A stretch of 6,024 nucleotides of DNA from Planctomycetaceae bacterium (GTDB taxonomy: Bacteria; Planctomycetota; Planctomycetia; Planctomycetales; Planctomycetaceae): positions 11,437 through 17,460 of the forward strand of contig JAESQE010000116.1 of assembly GCA_016765335.1 (NCBI GenBank), read 5' to 3'. The notes under the pieces are model-generated. The model saw only the letters and a program-made list of their open reading frames with translations, did not search any database and was not told where the DNA came from. The translations under genes and the position numbers were made by a program. Shown one piece after another: positions 1 through 6,024 of this stretch (positions are counted from its first letter, which is position 1; every line of letters begins with the position of its first letter).

Positions 1-755
1 GGGATGCATTGATCGAGCATGCTCAAAATCCCGAATTCAAATCAATCATACTGACAAGCGTAACGGAAACCCTCAATTCAGACGATTGGCGAGGGCAAGA
101 ACAAGCCTGTCTAATTCTTGGGCAACTCGATCATGAACCTGCTGCCCAGCGGTTCGTACAACTGTTAACTTCAAAGCGTCCCGAGATTATAATTGCCTCT
201 GCATGGGCATTAAAAAAAGTGGCTGTCGATTCCACTCGCTCTGCAATGCTCAAACATGCTCAATACCAAACGGATAATCCTCAATGGAAAGATCCTGAGG
301 CAGTTGATCGACAAGTTGCTCAGCTATTTGAGGGACTGGCGATGATGAACTATCGTGAAGCGATTCCGTTGATGCAAAAGTATCTCCCCTATAGCCTCCT
401 TCGTCCACATCAAGTCCTCTCTCGGGGCGCTGCAGTTTGGGCACTTGGTCACTTGCTGGCTTCCGATCAGAATGAGCAATTCGCAAGTCAATTAATGGGG
501 CGAATTAAAGCCAGATCTGCCCTACCACCGGAAATTGATATTGTTGTGCAAATGAGCGTCATTTCCCTGGGCCGCATCAAGGCAAAGTCACAGTTAAAGG
601 AATTAAAATCCCTGGCAGGAGAATCGATTCAGCCCGGTCCGTTTAATTTTTCACTGCAATGGGCCATTCGAGAAATCAGCGGCGAAATGATTCCAACAAA
701 ACAACCGGCCCCAACTATCGTTAGAACTTGGAGGCTGAAACCTGTTGTTAAATAA
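1..755 (+). CDS. HEAT-repeat protein, C-terminal part (5' end outside window)
   Basis: The reading frame is open from the window edge (first full codon at base 3) to TAA at 753-755. It gives about 250 residues with no stop upstream of the TTG at base 9, so that TTG is probably internal and the gene starts before the window. The sequence is a run of paired amphipathic helices of HEAT/PBS-lyase type. Recognisable repeat cores are QEQACLILGQL, IASAWALKKVA, SRGAAVWALGHLL and VVQMSVISLGRIKAKSQLKEL, followed by a final helix with QWAIREISGE. A short proline-containing tail (about 25 residues) follows the last helix. HEAT arrays act as protein-binding scaffolds; in planctomycetes they occur alone or fused to cytochrome or dehydrogenase-like domains, and the missing N-terminus may hold such a domain. 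No catalytic motif or cysteine pair is visible in this part. It converges on the DUF1501 gene with a 79-base gap and is probably not functionally tied to it. Fold assignment is confident; function is unknown. Confidence 0.85.
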   Translation, partial: DALIEHAQNPEFKSIILTSVTETLNSDDWRGQEQACLILGQLDHEPAAQRFVQLLTSKRPEIIIASAWALKKVAVDSTRSAMLKHAQYQTDNPQWKDPEAVDRQVAQLFEGLAMMNYREAIPLMQKYLPYSLLRPHQVLSRGAAVWALGHLLASDQNEQFASQLMGRIKARSALPPEIDIVVQMSVISLGRIKAKSQLKELKSLAGESIQPGPFNFSLQWAIREISGEMIPTKQPAPTIVRTWRLKPVVK

Positions 756-834
756 TTTGGGCAAATATCATCATCCGGCAATGAACGAAACTCAGACTAC
801 TTCACTGGAAACTCTCATTTGCATGACAGGCGGG
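756..834. other. Convergent intergenic gap, no clear terminator
   Basis: This 79-base gap separates the stop codons of two convergent genes, where a bidirectional terminator might be expected. I see no compact GC-rich hairpin followed by a T-run on either strand. The only complementarity is GCAAAT (761-766) with ATTTGC (817-822), which are 50 bases apart and too weak to call. A heptamer GAAACTC occurs twice (787-793 and 808-814), spaced 21 bases start to start. Termination may be Rho-dependent, or the transcripts may overlap. Confidence 0.5.
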
Positions 835-2256
835 TTAAGCAAGGATTTCCTTGACGATGTCGCCGTGGACGTTCGTTAGACGGCGTTGGATGCCGTTGTG
901 GTAATAGGTCAGGCGTTCGTGATCGATACCGAACAAGTGCAGCACCGTTGCGTGAAAGTCGTGCCAGGGTATAGGGCGTTCGACGGCCTTCCAGCCGATC
1001 TCATCGGTATTGCCGAACGCGATACCCGGTTTCAGTCCCGCACCTGCCATCCAGCAACTGAAGCCGTATCGATTATGATCTCGACCGGGACCAACTTGAT
1101 CAGCAGCCGATTGTGCAAACGGAGTGCGTCCAAATTCGGTGGTGAACAGCACCAAGGTATCCTCCAACATTCCACGCTGTTTCAAATCTCGAAGTAATGC
1201 AGCGACTGGCTTATCGATTCGACCAGCTTCGATGGTATGATTTTCTTTGACATTTTCGTGGGCATCCCAACTCGCCCTGGGGCTGCCTGCTACGGGACCA
1301 CCAGAAAACAGCTGGATGAATCGCACACCTTGTTCGAGCAATCGCCGACCAAGTAAGCAGCGTTTTCCCATATCTGCGGTTTGCTTATCATTGATACCGT
1401 ACAAATCCTGAGTCGCTGAAGTCTCCTCGGCAAAGCTACTTACCTGTGGGATGGATGTTTGCATCTGCGCTGCGAGTTCGTAACTTTTCAGGCGATCTCT
1501 CATCGCGGTATCAGCTCCTGTACGTTCCTGGTGTTGCTGATTGATTGCGAGGATAAATTCACGAGTTGCAGCATCGGTTTTTGCATCGATGGGGAGTGCA
1601 GGAAACAGATCTCGAACAGGCTGTTTGCCGCCACGCAATACAACCCCTTGATGATTCGAAGGCAGAAAAGCACTGGCCCATGTGGACTCTCCTGTGTTTG
1701 GTGCCCCCCGCTCGTCATTCAATACGACATAAGCGGGAAGTGACTCGTTCTCTAAGCCCATGCCATAGGAAATCCAGCTCCCCATCGAAGGGAACCCGTT
1801 GAACTCGAATCCACTGTTTGCCAGAAATAATGCAGGAGTATGATTAGCTGATTTTGATTCCATTGATCGCAGCACCGTCAAATCATCTGCGACTTCTGCA
1901 ATGTGGGGAAACATATCCGAGATCATCAAGCCGCTGTTACCACGTGGTTTGAATTCCCAGTCTTCTTTACGAAGTTGTCCCATTTGACCAAAAAAGAGAT
2001 CGGGTTGCTCGTCGGTCTGTAACGACTTGCCATGAAACTTTTTCAGCTCCGGTTTGTAGTCAAACGAATCAACATGACTCATGCCGCCCACCAGGCAAAT
2101 GTGGATGGCTCGTTTCGCTTTGGGCTGAAGCGTTGCGCTCGCATGCGACTTAGCAGAAGACTCCTGGCTAAGCAGCGAAGCAAACGCAGTCGCACCAAGT
2201 CCATTCATTCCCCAATGAAACATATCGCGACGCGTGGGATTTATTGGAATATTCAT
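835..2256 (-). CDS. DUF1501 family protein with twin-arginine (Tat) leader
   Basis: This complete 473-residue protein is of usual length for DUF1501 (PF07394), a family in the alkaline-phosphatase-like fold superfamily. The N-terminus carries TRRDMF (residues 8-13) and a mildly hydrophobic stretch GMNGLGATAFASLL, which fits a Tat signal common in this family and implies export in a folded state. Family landmarks are GGMSHVDSFDYKP (57-69, with H61, D63, D66), NHTPA (138-142), SWDAHENV (329-336), TEFGRTPF (373-380), GRDHNRYGF (391-399) and WHDFHATVLHLFGID (431-445). By analogy with the superfamily, the conserved Asp and His residues could bind metal, but I cannot place a nucleophile with certainty, and the reaction is not established. 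The ATG is 3 bases after the stop of the upstream cytochrome gene. Its ribosome-binding signal is weak (GAG within TTGAGTAACTTATG), which suggests translational coupling. The family assignment is confident; the biochemical role is open. Confidence 0.95.
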   Translation of the reverse strand: MNIPINPTRRDMFHWGMNGLGATAFASLLSQESSAKSHASATLQPKAKRAIHICLVGGMSHVDSFDYKPELKKFHGKSLQTDEQPDLFFGQMGQLRKEDWEFKPRGNSGLMISDMFPHIAEVADDLTVLRSMESKSANHTPALFLANSGFEFNGFPSMGSWISYGMGLENESLPAYVVLNDERGAPNTGESTWASAFLPSNHQGVVLRGGKQPVRDLFPALPIDAKTDAATREFILAINQQHQERTGADTAMRDRLKSYELAAQMQTSIPQVSSFAEETSATQDLYGINDKQTADMGKRCLLGRRLLEQGVRFIQLFSGGPVAGSPRASWDAHENVKENHTIEAGRIDKPVAALLRDLKQRGMLEDTLVLFTTEFGRTPFAQSAADQVGPGRDHNRYGFSCWMAGAGLKPGIAFGNTDEIGWKAVERPIPWHDFHATVLHLFGIDHERLTYYHNGIQRRLTNVHGDIVKEILA

Positions 2257-2259
2257 AAG

Positions 2260-5200
2260 TTACTCAATCATCACAAATTCATTGAAATTGAACAGCCCGC
2301 GGCACAGCGAAGAAAATCCGTGCTGAGAGACCAGTTGTTTAGAAAGTTGCAGTTCTTGATCGTTGGGGACACGCGCAATAGCCAATTGCCAGGCGTGCAT
2401 AATTTGCGATGTAACGTCTTCACCTGCTTCGGCGATAACACGCTGAGCAAAATAATCGGACATCCGAAGCACTAAAACATTATTCATTAAACTCAACGAT
2501 TGAAGTGGCGTAGTCGTGACCGAACGCCTGGGCGATGTGGTCGATGAATCCGGGCAATCAAACGTATCAAGTAAGGCACTTCGCCCGCCACGTGGGTTGA
2601 AGCGATAAACGGTTCGTCGCCAGAATTCAGGACTATCGACATCAATCGGTTCGTAATACGTTGTTCCCTTATTCATAATCACGGACACATCTTTGAAGCT
2701 AGGCCCACCATAGGAAGTATTCAGCTTGCCGGAGACAGTTAACATCGCATCTCGTAACGATTCGGCCTCTAAACGACGTAAACTTCCACGCCAAAGCAGT
2801 CGATTGTTTGCGTCCTTGGTTTCGGCTAATTGACGTTCTGTTTTAGTCATTCCATAAGATGCCTGTCGATAGGTACTGGAAGTGACAATTAATCGGTGTA
2901 ATGGTTTGATTCGATACCCATTATTTTGGAAATTCCATGCTAGATATTCAAGTAATTCTGGATGACTTGGGCGTCCGCCATTGAATCCAAAATCGTTAGG
3001 TGTATCGACAATTCCAACTCCAAAATGATAGTGCCAAATTCGATTGACCATCACGCGAGCAAACAACGGATTATTCTGGTGAGTTATCCACTGAGCCAGC
3101 AAGCGTCTGCGGTCCGCTTCGGGAGCATCTGGCGTCAAGTTGAAATCAGCAGGTAAACCTTCAATAGCTGCAATCGATGCGGGAGAAACAACTTCGCCCA
3201 CATTATCGGGGTCGCCTCGAAGCAACACGTTTGTTGTCGCCCCGGTTCCTGCGGTCAGTGTAAAAATGTTGCGATTCGCTTTGGCTGCCTGTTTATCTCT
3301 GGCGATCACTGAAGTACCAATTTGTAGTTTCAATGCAGCACGAATCTCTTGCTGCTTCTGATCAAGTGATTTAACAATTTGATCTTCCGAAACATACCGA
3401 GCCGAATTGCCTGCCGAAGCTGCGACTTCTTCGGGCGACAATGCACGATTGTAAATCGCTGCTTGATGGATTTTTGCAGATAAATATCGATTCCCGCCCG
3501 GCGGTTTATGACGCAGGCCAAACAGGATTTCAGTCTGGCTCGTACCGTAAGATTGCAATGGCGACTTGCCAACAGAATGACCGTAGGCAATTCCATCACG
3601 ATAGCAGATTATCGATCCGTCTTTTTTATATACAATCGCAACATGAACGGGTCGGTTGATTGCGTCGGTTTCTTCTGAACCGCCGAATGAATCTGTGCGA
3701 ACGAATCCGTTGCTACCTGTCATCCACTGTTTGGGTTCCCGCTCACCAAACACGATGGCATCAAAGATGCCTCCGGTACGAGATCCAATGGAAATCGCTG
3801 CCCCGCCTCGCTGATCCAGGTTGTTCAACTGAATCCACGCTTCAAGTGTTTTCTCTGTGATGTCAACCGTAACAGGCGGCGTCTCAACGTAGCTTTGACC
3901 GTCAAGAATAAGTGCTCCATTTTCAACATGAGCTTTGCCAAACGCTATGCCGTGCAGGTTACCGATAGAGTCTTTGAGATCGCTATCAAATTCCCAGCGT
4001 GCCAACGCAACGGGTGGCTTGGGTGTCTCTGTTTTTTCCGTTTGACGGGCAGTCAGAATTTCAGTTCTGGCTTTAGCATCAATCGTAGTCAACTCAAGTT
4101 CTAATTGAGACATCTGATTGTTGATGTCAGACAATATTTTTTGATCTGGCGGAGATTGCTCGATTCGTTCACCGTACCCGAGACCAGAAATAGCCGAAGC
4201 GAGTTGATAATATTCTTTTTGTGTGATCGGGTCGAACTTATGATCGTGGCACCGAGCGCAGTTGACTGTTAAGCCGATAAATGCCTGCCCTGTGGTTGCG
4301 AGAACTTCTTCAATTTCGTCCTGGCGAGCGAGCTGCTTCATGCGTTTGCTGCCCCCAACGGTCGTGTTATGCACTCCTGCAACCCAAAAGCCGGTCGCAG
4401 CTGCCCCTTCGATTCCACCCACAAGTTGATCACCAATTAACTGCATACGCACGAATTCATCGTAGGGCATATCAGCGTTCATTGCATTGATCACCCAGTC
4501 ACGATAGGGCCATGCGTTTTCGCGAGGATGATTTCGCTCGAAGCCATCGCTTTCTCCAAACCGGACGACATCTAACCAGTGTCTGGCCCATCGCTCGCCA
4601 TAATGTTTGGAGGCCAATAGCTCATCGACAATTTTTTGATACGCAGTTTCTGAAGGGTCGGCAACAAATGCTGCAACCTGCTTGGGAGTCGGAGGCAATC
4701 CAATGAGGTCGAAATAAACTCGCCGTATCAATGTTCGCGGATCAGCAGGTTTCGACAGATGCAAACCGGCCTGCTGTAATCGCTGTGATACAAAAGCATC
4801 AATATCGTTGTGAAGCCAGAGTTTATCTTTCATTTTAACAGGCAAGGCGTTCCGCAAAGGTTGAAGTGACCACCAATCACGACCTGCCCGCGTGTTTGTA
4901 GTGATGGCAAATGGATCCAAAGGGCTGGTGCCCCATTTCGCTCCTTCATTAATCCATTGTTTGAGGATTGATTTTTCTTCTTTACTTAATGGATGCTTGG
5001 GAGGCATTTCATCGATACTGACAAGCTCCCAAAGTAGACTGGATTCTGCATCAGTTGGAATGATCGATTTACCACTCTCGCCGCCTTGCATGGAAATTTT
5101 TGCATCACTTAAATCAAGCTCACCTTGAGGCTCGGCCCCGCAGTGGCATTCCAGACAGTGGGAGACAAAGATTGGAGCAATCTGTTTATCGAAATCAATG

Positions 5201-5355
5201 CCTTGTTGTGCAAGCAGACATTGAGGCAGCCCCAGCAGAAGCAATGCACTGATAGCTGAGTATCGGAATATGACCCCAAACGCTTGTGAAAAACCAACGC
5301 TAATATCATCAGAACCATTCTGATGATATTGGCTGTCTTGTAATGTTATTTCCAT
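2260..5355 (-). CDS. PSCyt1-DUF1549-LamG-DUF1553 (PSD1) secreted cytochrome-like protein
   Basis: This complete 1031-residue protein is exported. The leader has an unusually long polar segment (residues 1-30), then a hydrophobic core ending LPQCLLAQQ, with likely cleavage near residues 49-51. Next comes a PSCyt1 c-type cytochrome domain (about 54-142) with heme motif CLECH (67-71) and MPP (117-119), whose Met is a candidate distal ligand. The DUF1549/PSCyt2 domain (about 180-400) contains RRVYFDLIGLPPTP, YGERWARHWLDVVRFGES and a second CxxCH, CARCHDHKFDP (366-376). Charged helices with coiled-coil character (about 405-440 and 655-690) flank a LamG/concanavalin-like insertion (about 450-645) running from WEFDSDLKDSIGNLHG to AAIYNRALSPEEV. 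DUF1553/PSD1 (about 745-1005) includes NPLFARVMVNRIWHYHFG, RRLEAESLRDAML and the TTPLQSLSLMNN segment. The end NFNEFVMIE is typical, so it is not truncated. The start is supported by AAGGGAA 8 bases upstream; no ATG or GTG lies in frame before the hydrophobic core. It is the first gene of an operon with the DUF1501 gene. Redox or polysaccharide-related roles are proposed for such proteins but unproven. Confidence 0.95.
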   Translation of the reverse strand: MEITLQDSQYHQNGSDDISVGFSQAFGVIFRYSAISALLLLGLPQCLLAQQGIDFDKQIAPIFVSHCLECHCGAEPQGELDLSDAKISMQGGESGKSIIPTDAESSLLWELVSIDEMPPKHPLSKEEKSILKQWINEGAKWGTSPLDPFAITTNTRAGRDWWSLQPLRNALPVKMKDKLWLHNDIDAFVSQRLQQAGLHLSKPADPRTLIRRVYFDLIGLPPTPKQVAAFVADPSETAYQKIVDELLASKHYGERWARHWLDVVRFGESDGFERNHPRENAWPYRDWVINAMNADMPYDEFVRMQLIGDQLVGGIEGAAATGFWVAGVHNTTVGGSKRMKQLARQDEIEEVLATTGQAFIGLTVNCARCHDHKFDPITQKEYYQLASAISGLGYGERIEQSPPDQKILSDINNQMSQLELELTTIDAKARTEILTARQTEKTETPKPPVALARWEFDSDLKDSIGNLHGIAFGKAHVENGALILDGQSYVETPPVTVDITEKTLEAWIQLNNLDQRGGAAISIGSRTGGIFDAIVFGEREPKQWMTGSNGFVRTDSFGGSEETDAINRPVHVAIVYKKDGSIICYRDGIAYGHSVGKSPLQSYGTSQTEILFGLRHKPPGGNRYLSAKIHQAAIYNRALSPEEVAASAGNSARYVSEDQIVKSLDQKQQEIRAALKLQIGTSVIARDKQAAKANRNIFTLTAGTGATTNVLLRGDPDNVGEVVSPASIAAIEGLPADFNLTPDAPEADRRRLLAQWITHQNNPLFARVMVNRIWHYHFGVGIVDTPNDFGFNGGRPSHPELLEYLAWNFQNNGYRIKPLHRLIVTSSTYRQASYGMTKTERQLAETKDANNRLLWRGSLRRLEAESLRDAMLTVSGKLNTSYGGPSFKDVSVIMNKGTTYYEPIDVDSPEFWRRTVYRFNPRGGRSALLDTFDCPDSSTTSPRRSVTTTPLQSLSLMNNVLVLRMSDYFAQRVIAEAGEDVTSQIMHAWQLAIARVPNDQELQLSKQLVSQHGFSSLCRGLFNFNEFVMIE
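5299..5333 (-). repeat. Perfect 13-bp inverted repeat with 3-base loop, near operon start codon
   Basis: AATATCATCAGAA at 5302-5314 is exactly complementary to TTCTGATGATATT at 5318-5330, with the loop CCA at 5315-5317. After one mismatch (5301/5331), two more pairs form (5299-5300 with 5332-5333), giving a 15-pair stem with a single interruption. It lies within codons 8-19 of the cytochrome gene. On the mRNA it begins about 23-26 nt after the A of the start codon, just beyond the footprint of an initiating ribosome. There is no T-run after it, so it does not look like an intrinsic terminator. It may be an mRNA structure affecting translation or stability, or a protein-binding palindrome. The structure is directly visible; the function is inferred. 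Confidence 0.85.
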
Positions 5356-5363
5356 TCAAGAAA

Positions 5364-5370
5364 TTCCCTT
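5364..5370 (-). promoter_or_regulatory. Shine-Dalgarno site of the cytochrome gene
   Basis: On the minus strand the sequence AAGGGAA lies 8 bases before the ATG at 5355. This is good spacing and supports that start, even though it gives the protein an unusually long pre-signal segment. Many genes in this phylum lack such a site, so its presence here helps. Confidence 0.6.
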
Positions 5371-5413
5371 CAAAGCCGAATCATAGCTGTCATTATTTTC
5401 GATAGACCGAGCC

Positions 5414-5442
5414 ATTGTAGGATAAGCGATATGACAAGCCAA
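5414..5442 (-). promoter_or_regulatory. Candidate sigma-70-type promoter of the cytochrome/DUF1501 operon
   Basis: Read on the minus strand, TTGGCT (5437-5442, 4 of 6 matches to the -35 consensus) is followed by a 17-base spacer and TACAAT (5414-5419, 5 of 6 matches to the -10 consensus). Transcription would start near 5406, giving a 5' leader of about 50 nt that contains the Shine-Dalgarno site. The match is by eye in AT-rich DNA, where chance matches are common, so it is only a candidate. Confidence 0.35.
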
Positions 5443-5538
5443 CAACAGTTTAAAGTTATCAGAACATCGAACATAAAAGTAGAGTCATTTAGTATCAGGT
5501 GCGACGAAATGGATTAAGAACCAGGATTATCAGCGTAT

Positions 5539-5550
5539 CTCAAGCTTGAG
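5539..5550. repeat. 12-bp perfect palindrome CTCAAGCTTGAG
   Basis: The palindrome is exact over 12 bases and does not extend outward. It lies about 100 bases upstream of the candidate operon promoter and could be a dimeric regulator site. One such palindrome is expected by chance in a window this size, so the position is its only support. Confidence 0.3.
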
Positions 5551-5697
5551 TATTCACACCGATTTAATTGTCGAACAATCTTAATAGATAATCGATTCTG
5601 AGCATCCGGTGCTGGTCATGCATTTATTAAGAGGTGGATTCAATTTACAATTCATTGGCATCATAATAATACTTAAGATTTGATTGCCCGTGAACCC

Positions 5698-5726
5698 ACC
5701 ATGCAGCGACTGGACTGATGCATGGT
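5698..5726. repeat. 8-bp inverted repeat ACCATGCA / TGCATGGT
   Basis: The arms at 5698-5705 and 5719-5726 are perfectly complementary around a 13-base loop. It could form a small hairpin or act as an operator in the intergenic region. Arms of this length with a free loop size are expected once or twice by chance in 6 kb, so this is weak. Confidence 0.3.
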
Positions 5727-5951
5727 ATCGGCCCCTGCAAATAATTGTTGATTTGCTTTCTACAATCGAAAGAAACCTGCTCAATGATATCACTCCTTAG
5801 TGATTCTTCAGCAATAGTGAAGTCTCACCCGATATTTTCATTGGCAACGGTCGCGATTCTGCTTCACTTCAGTTAAAATCCGGTAAACATACCAGTTACC
5901 GAATGACATGCATTCGCGGACTTTGAAACTCAGACAAATGAATTTGCTACC

Positions 5952-6024
5952 ATGAAAACAATATTTTATCTTATCTCATTTCTCCTCGTATCAATTGGGC
6001 AATCATCGGCAGCCCAGCAACCCA
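5952..6024 (+). CDS. N-terminus of an exported protein (3' end outside window)
   Basis: ATG at 5952 opens a frame that runs to the window edge and gives 24 residues: MKTIFYLISFLLVSIGQSSA followed by AQQP. This is a classic Sec signal peptide, with Lys2, a hydrophobic core of about 13 residues, and small residues SSA or SAA before a likely cleavage site ahead of AQQP or QQP. No clear Shine-Dalgarno sequence precedes it. A five-codon frame starting at ATG 5938 ends in a TGA that overlaps this ATG (ATGA). The gene is divergent from the cytochrome operon. The mature protein lies outside the window, so its family cannot be told. Confidence 0.75.
   Translation, partial: MKTIFYLISFLLVSIGQSSAAQQP

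Larger units (their letters stand above)
5356..5951. other. Divergent AT-rich intergenic region
   Basis: About 600 bases separate the two divergent start codons. The left part holds the operon's Shine-Dalgarno site and candidate promoter. The middle holds a 12-bp palindrome (5539-5550), a small inverted repeat ATTGT-CGA-ACAAT (5567-5579) and an 8-bp inverted repeat (5698-5726). A minus-strand reading frame of under 70 codons (5581-5784) has a Shine-Dalgarno-like AAGGAG but no recognisable similarity. The right part has TAAAAT at 5874-5879, which could be a -10 element but lacks a matching -35, and a 6-bp inverted repeat CGGTAA/TTACCG (5881-5901) about 50 bases before the plus-strand gene. I see no tRNA, known riboswitch, terminal repeats or transposase remnant. 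Confidence 0.6.

Noticed and set aside
250..486. Minus-strand open frame inside the HEAT-repeat gene
   Set aside because: It is antisense to a frame with clear HEAT periodicity, and its translation resembles no family.
761..822. GCAAAT / ATTTGC as a shared terminator between the convergent genes
   Set aside because: Six-base AT-rich arms 50 bases apart with no T-run do not make a credible intrinsic terminator.
781..879. 33-codon plus-strand frame between and into the convergent genes
   Set aside because: It overlaps the 3' end of the DUF1501 gene, has no Shine-Dalgarno site, and shows no recognisable peptide features.
2032..2475. 147-codon plus-strand open frame spanning the junction of the two operon genes
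   Set aside because: It lies antisense to two well-supported coding regions, has a basic, low-information translation and no ribosome-binding site that I can see, so it is a shadow frame.
5701..5713. 13-base exact match ATGCAGCGACTGG shared with 1197-1209 in the DUF1501 gene
   Set aside because: The match does not extend on either side, and a 13-mer repeat in a 6-kb window is not far from chance, so it does not show a gene fragment.
5816..5868. AGTGAAG / CTTCACT inverted repeat upstream of the plus-strand gene
   Set aside because: Seven-base arms with a 39-base loop are within chance expectation, and CTTCA recurs nearby, giving competing pairings.
5925..5935. 11-base repeat GAAACTCAGAC also present at 787-797
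   Set aside because: Several 11-base repeats are expected by chance in a window this size, and there is no shared flanking context.
1..6024. Search for mobile elements, CRISPR arrays, tRNA or rRNA genes, toxin-antitoxin or defence genes
   Set aside because: No regularly spaced repeats, transposase or integrase motifs, terminal inverted repeats, tRNA-like cloverleaf or rRNA sequence could be seen by eye.

Overview
The window looks like chromosomal DNA from a member of the Planctomycetota. The basis is the pair of minus-strand genes filling its centre. One is a large secreted protein with the planctomycete-typical order PSCyt1 (c-type cytochrome), DUF1549/PSCyt2, a LamG-like insertion and DUF1553/PSD1. 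The other is a DUF1501 protein with a twin-arginine leader. This pair is a hallmark of planctomycete genomes. Base composition looks moderate, and non-coding DNA is visibly more AT-rich than the genes. Nothing in the window lets me name a genus with confidence.

Layout: (1) 1-755, plus strand, is the 3' part of a HEAT-repeat protein whose start lies outside the window. (2) 756-834 is a short gap between convergent genes, with no convincing terminator hairpin. (3) 835-2256, minus strand, is the complete DUF1501 gene. (4) 2260-5355, minus strand, is the complete PSCyt1/LamG/PSD1 gene. It lies just upstream of the DUF1501 gene with only 3 bases between them, so the two are almost certainly one transcript. 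(5) 5356-5951 is a roughly 600-base AT-rich divergent intergenic region with a plausible operon promoter and several weak inverted repeats. (6) 5952-6024, plus strand, is the first 24 codons of a divergently transcribed gene encoding an exported protein.

How the genes may work together: the operon encodes a cytochrome-like protein with a Sec-type leader, two CxxCH motifs and a probable ligand-binding LamG domain. With it comes a probably Tat-exported protein of the alkaline-phosphatase-like fold. The pairing is common in the phylum, but neither substrate nor reaction is established, and I do not assign one.

The most unusual feature is a perfect 13-bp inverted repeat with a 3-base loop at 5302-5330. 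It starts about 25 nt after the start codon of the cytochrome gene, in an unusually long leader segment that precedes the signal-peptide core. It is much longer than expected by chance and could form an mRNA hairpin near the operon's translation start. No defence system, mobile element, CRISPR array, tRNA or rRNA was seen.
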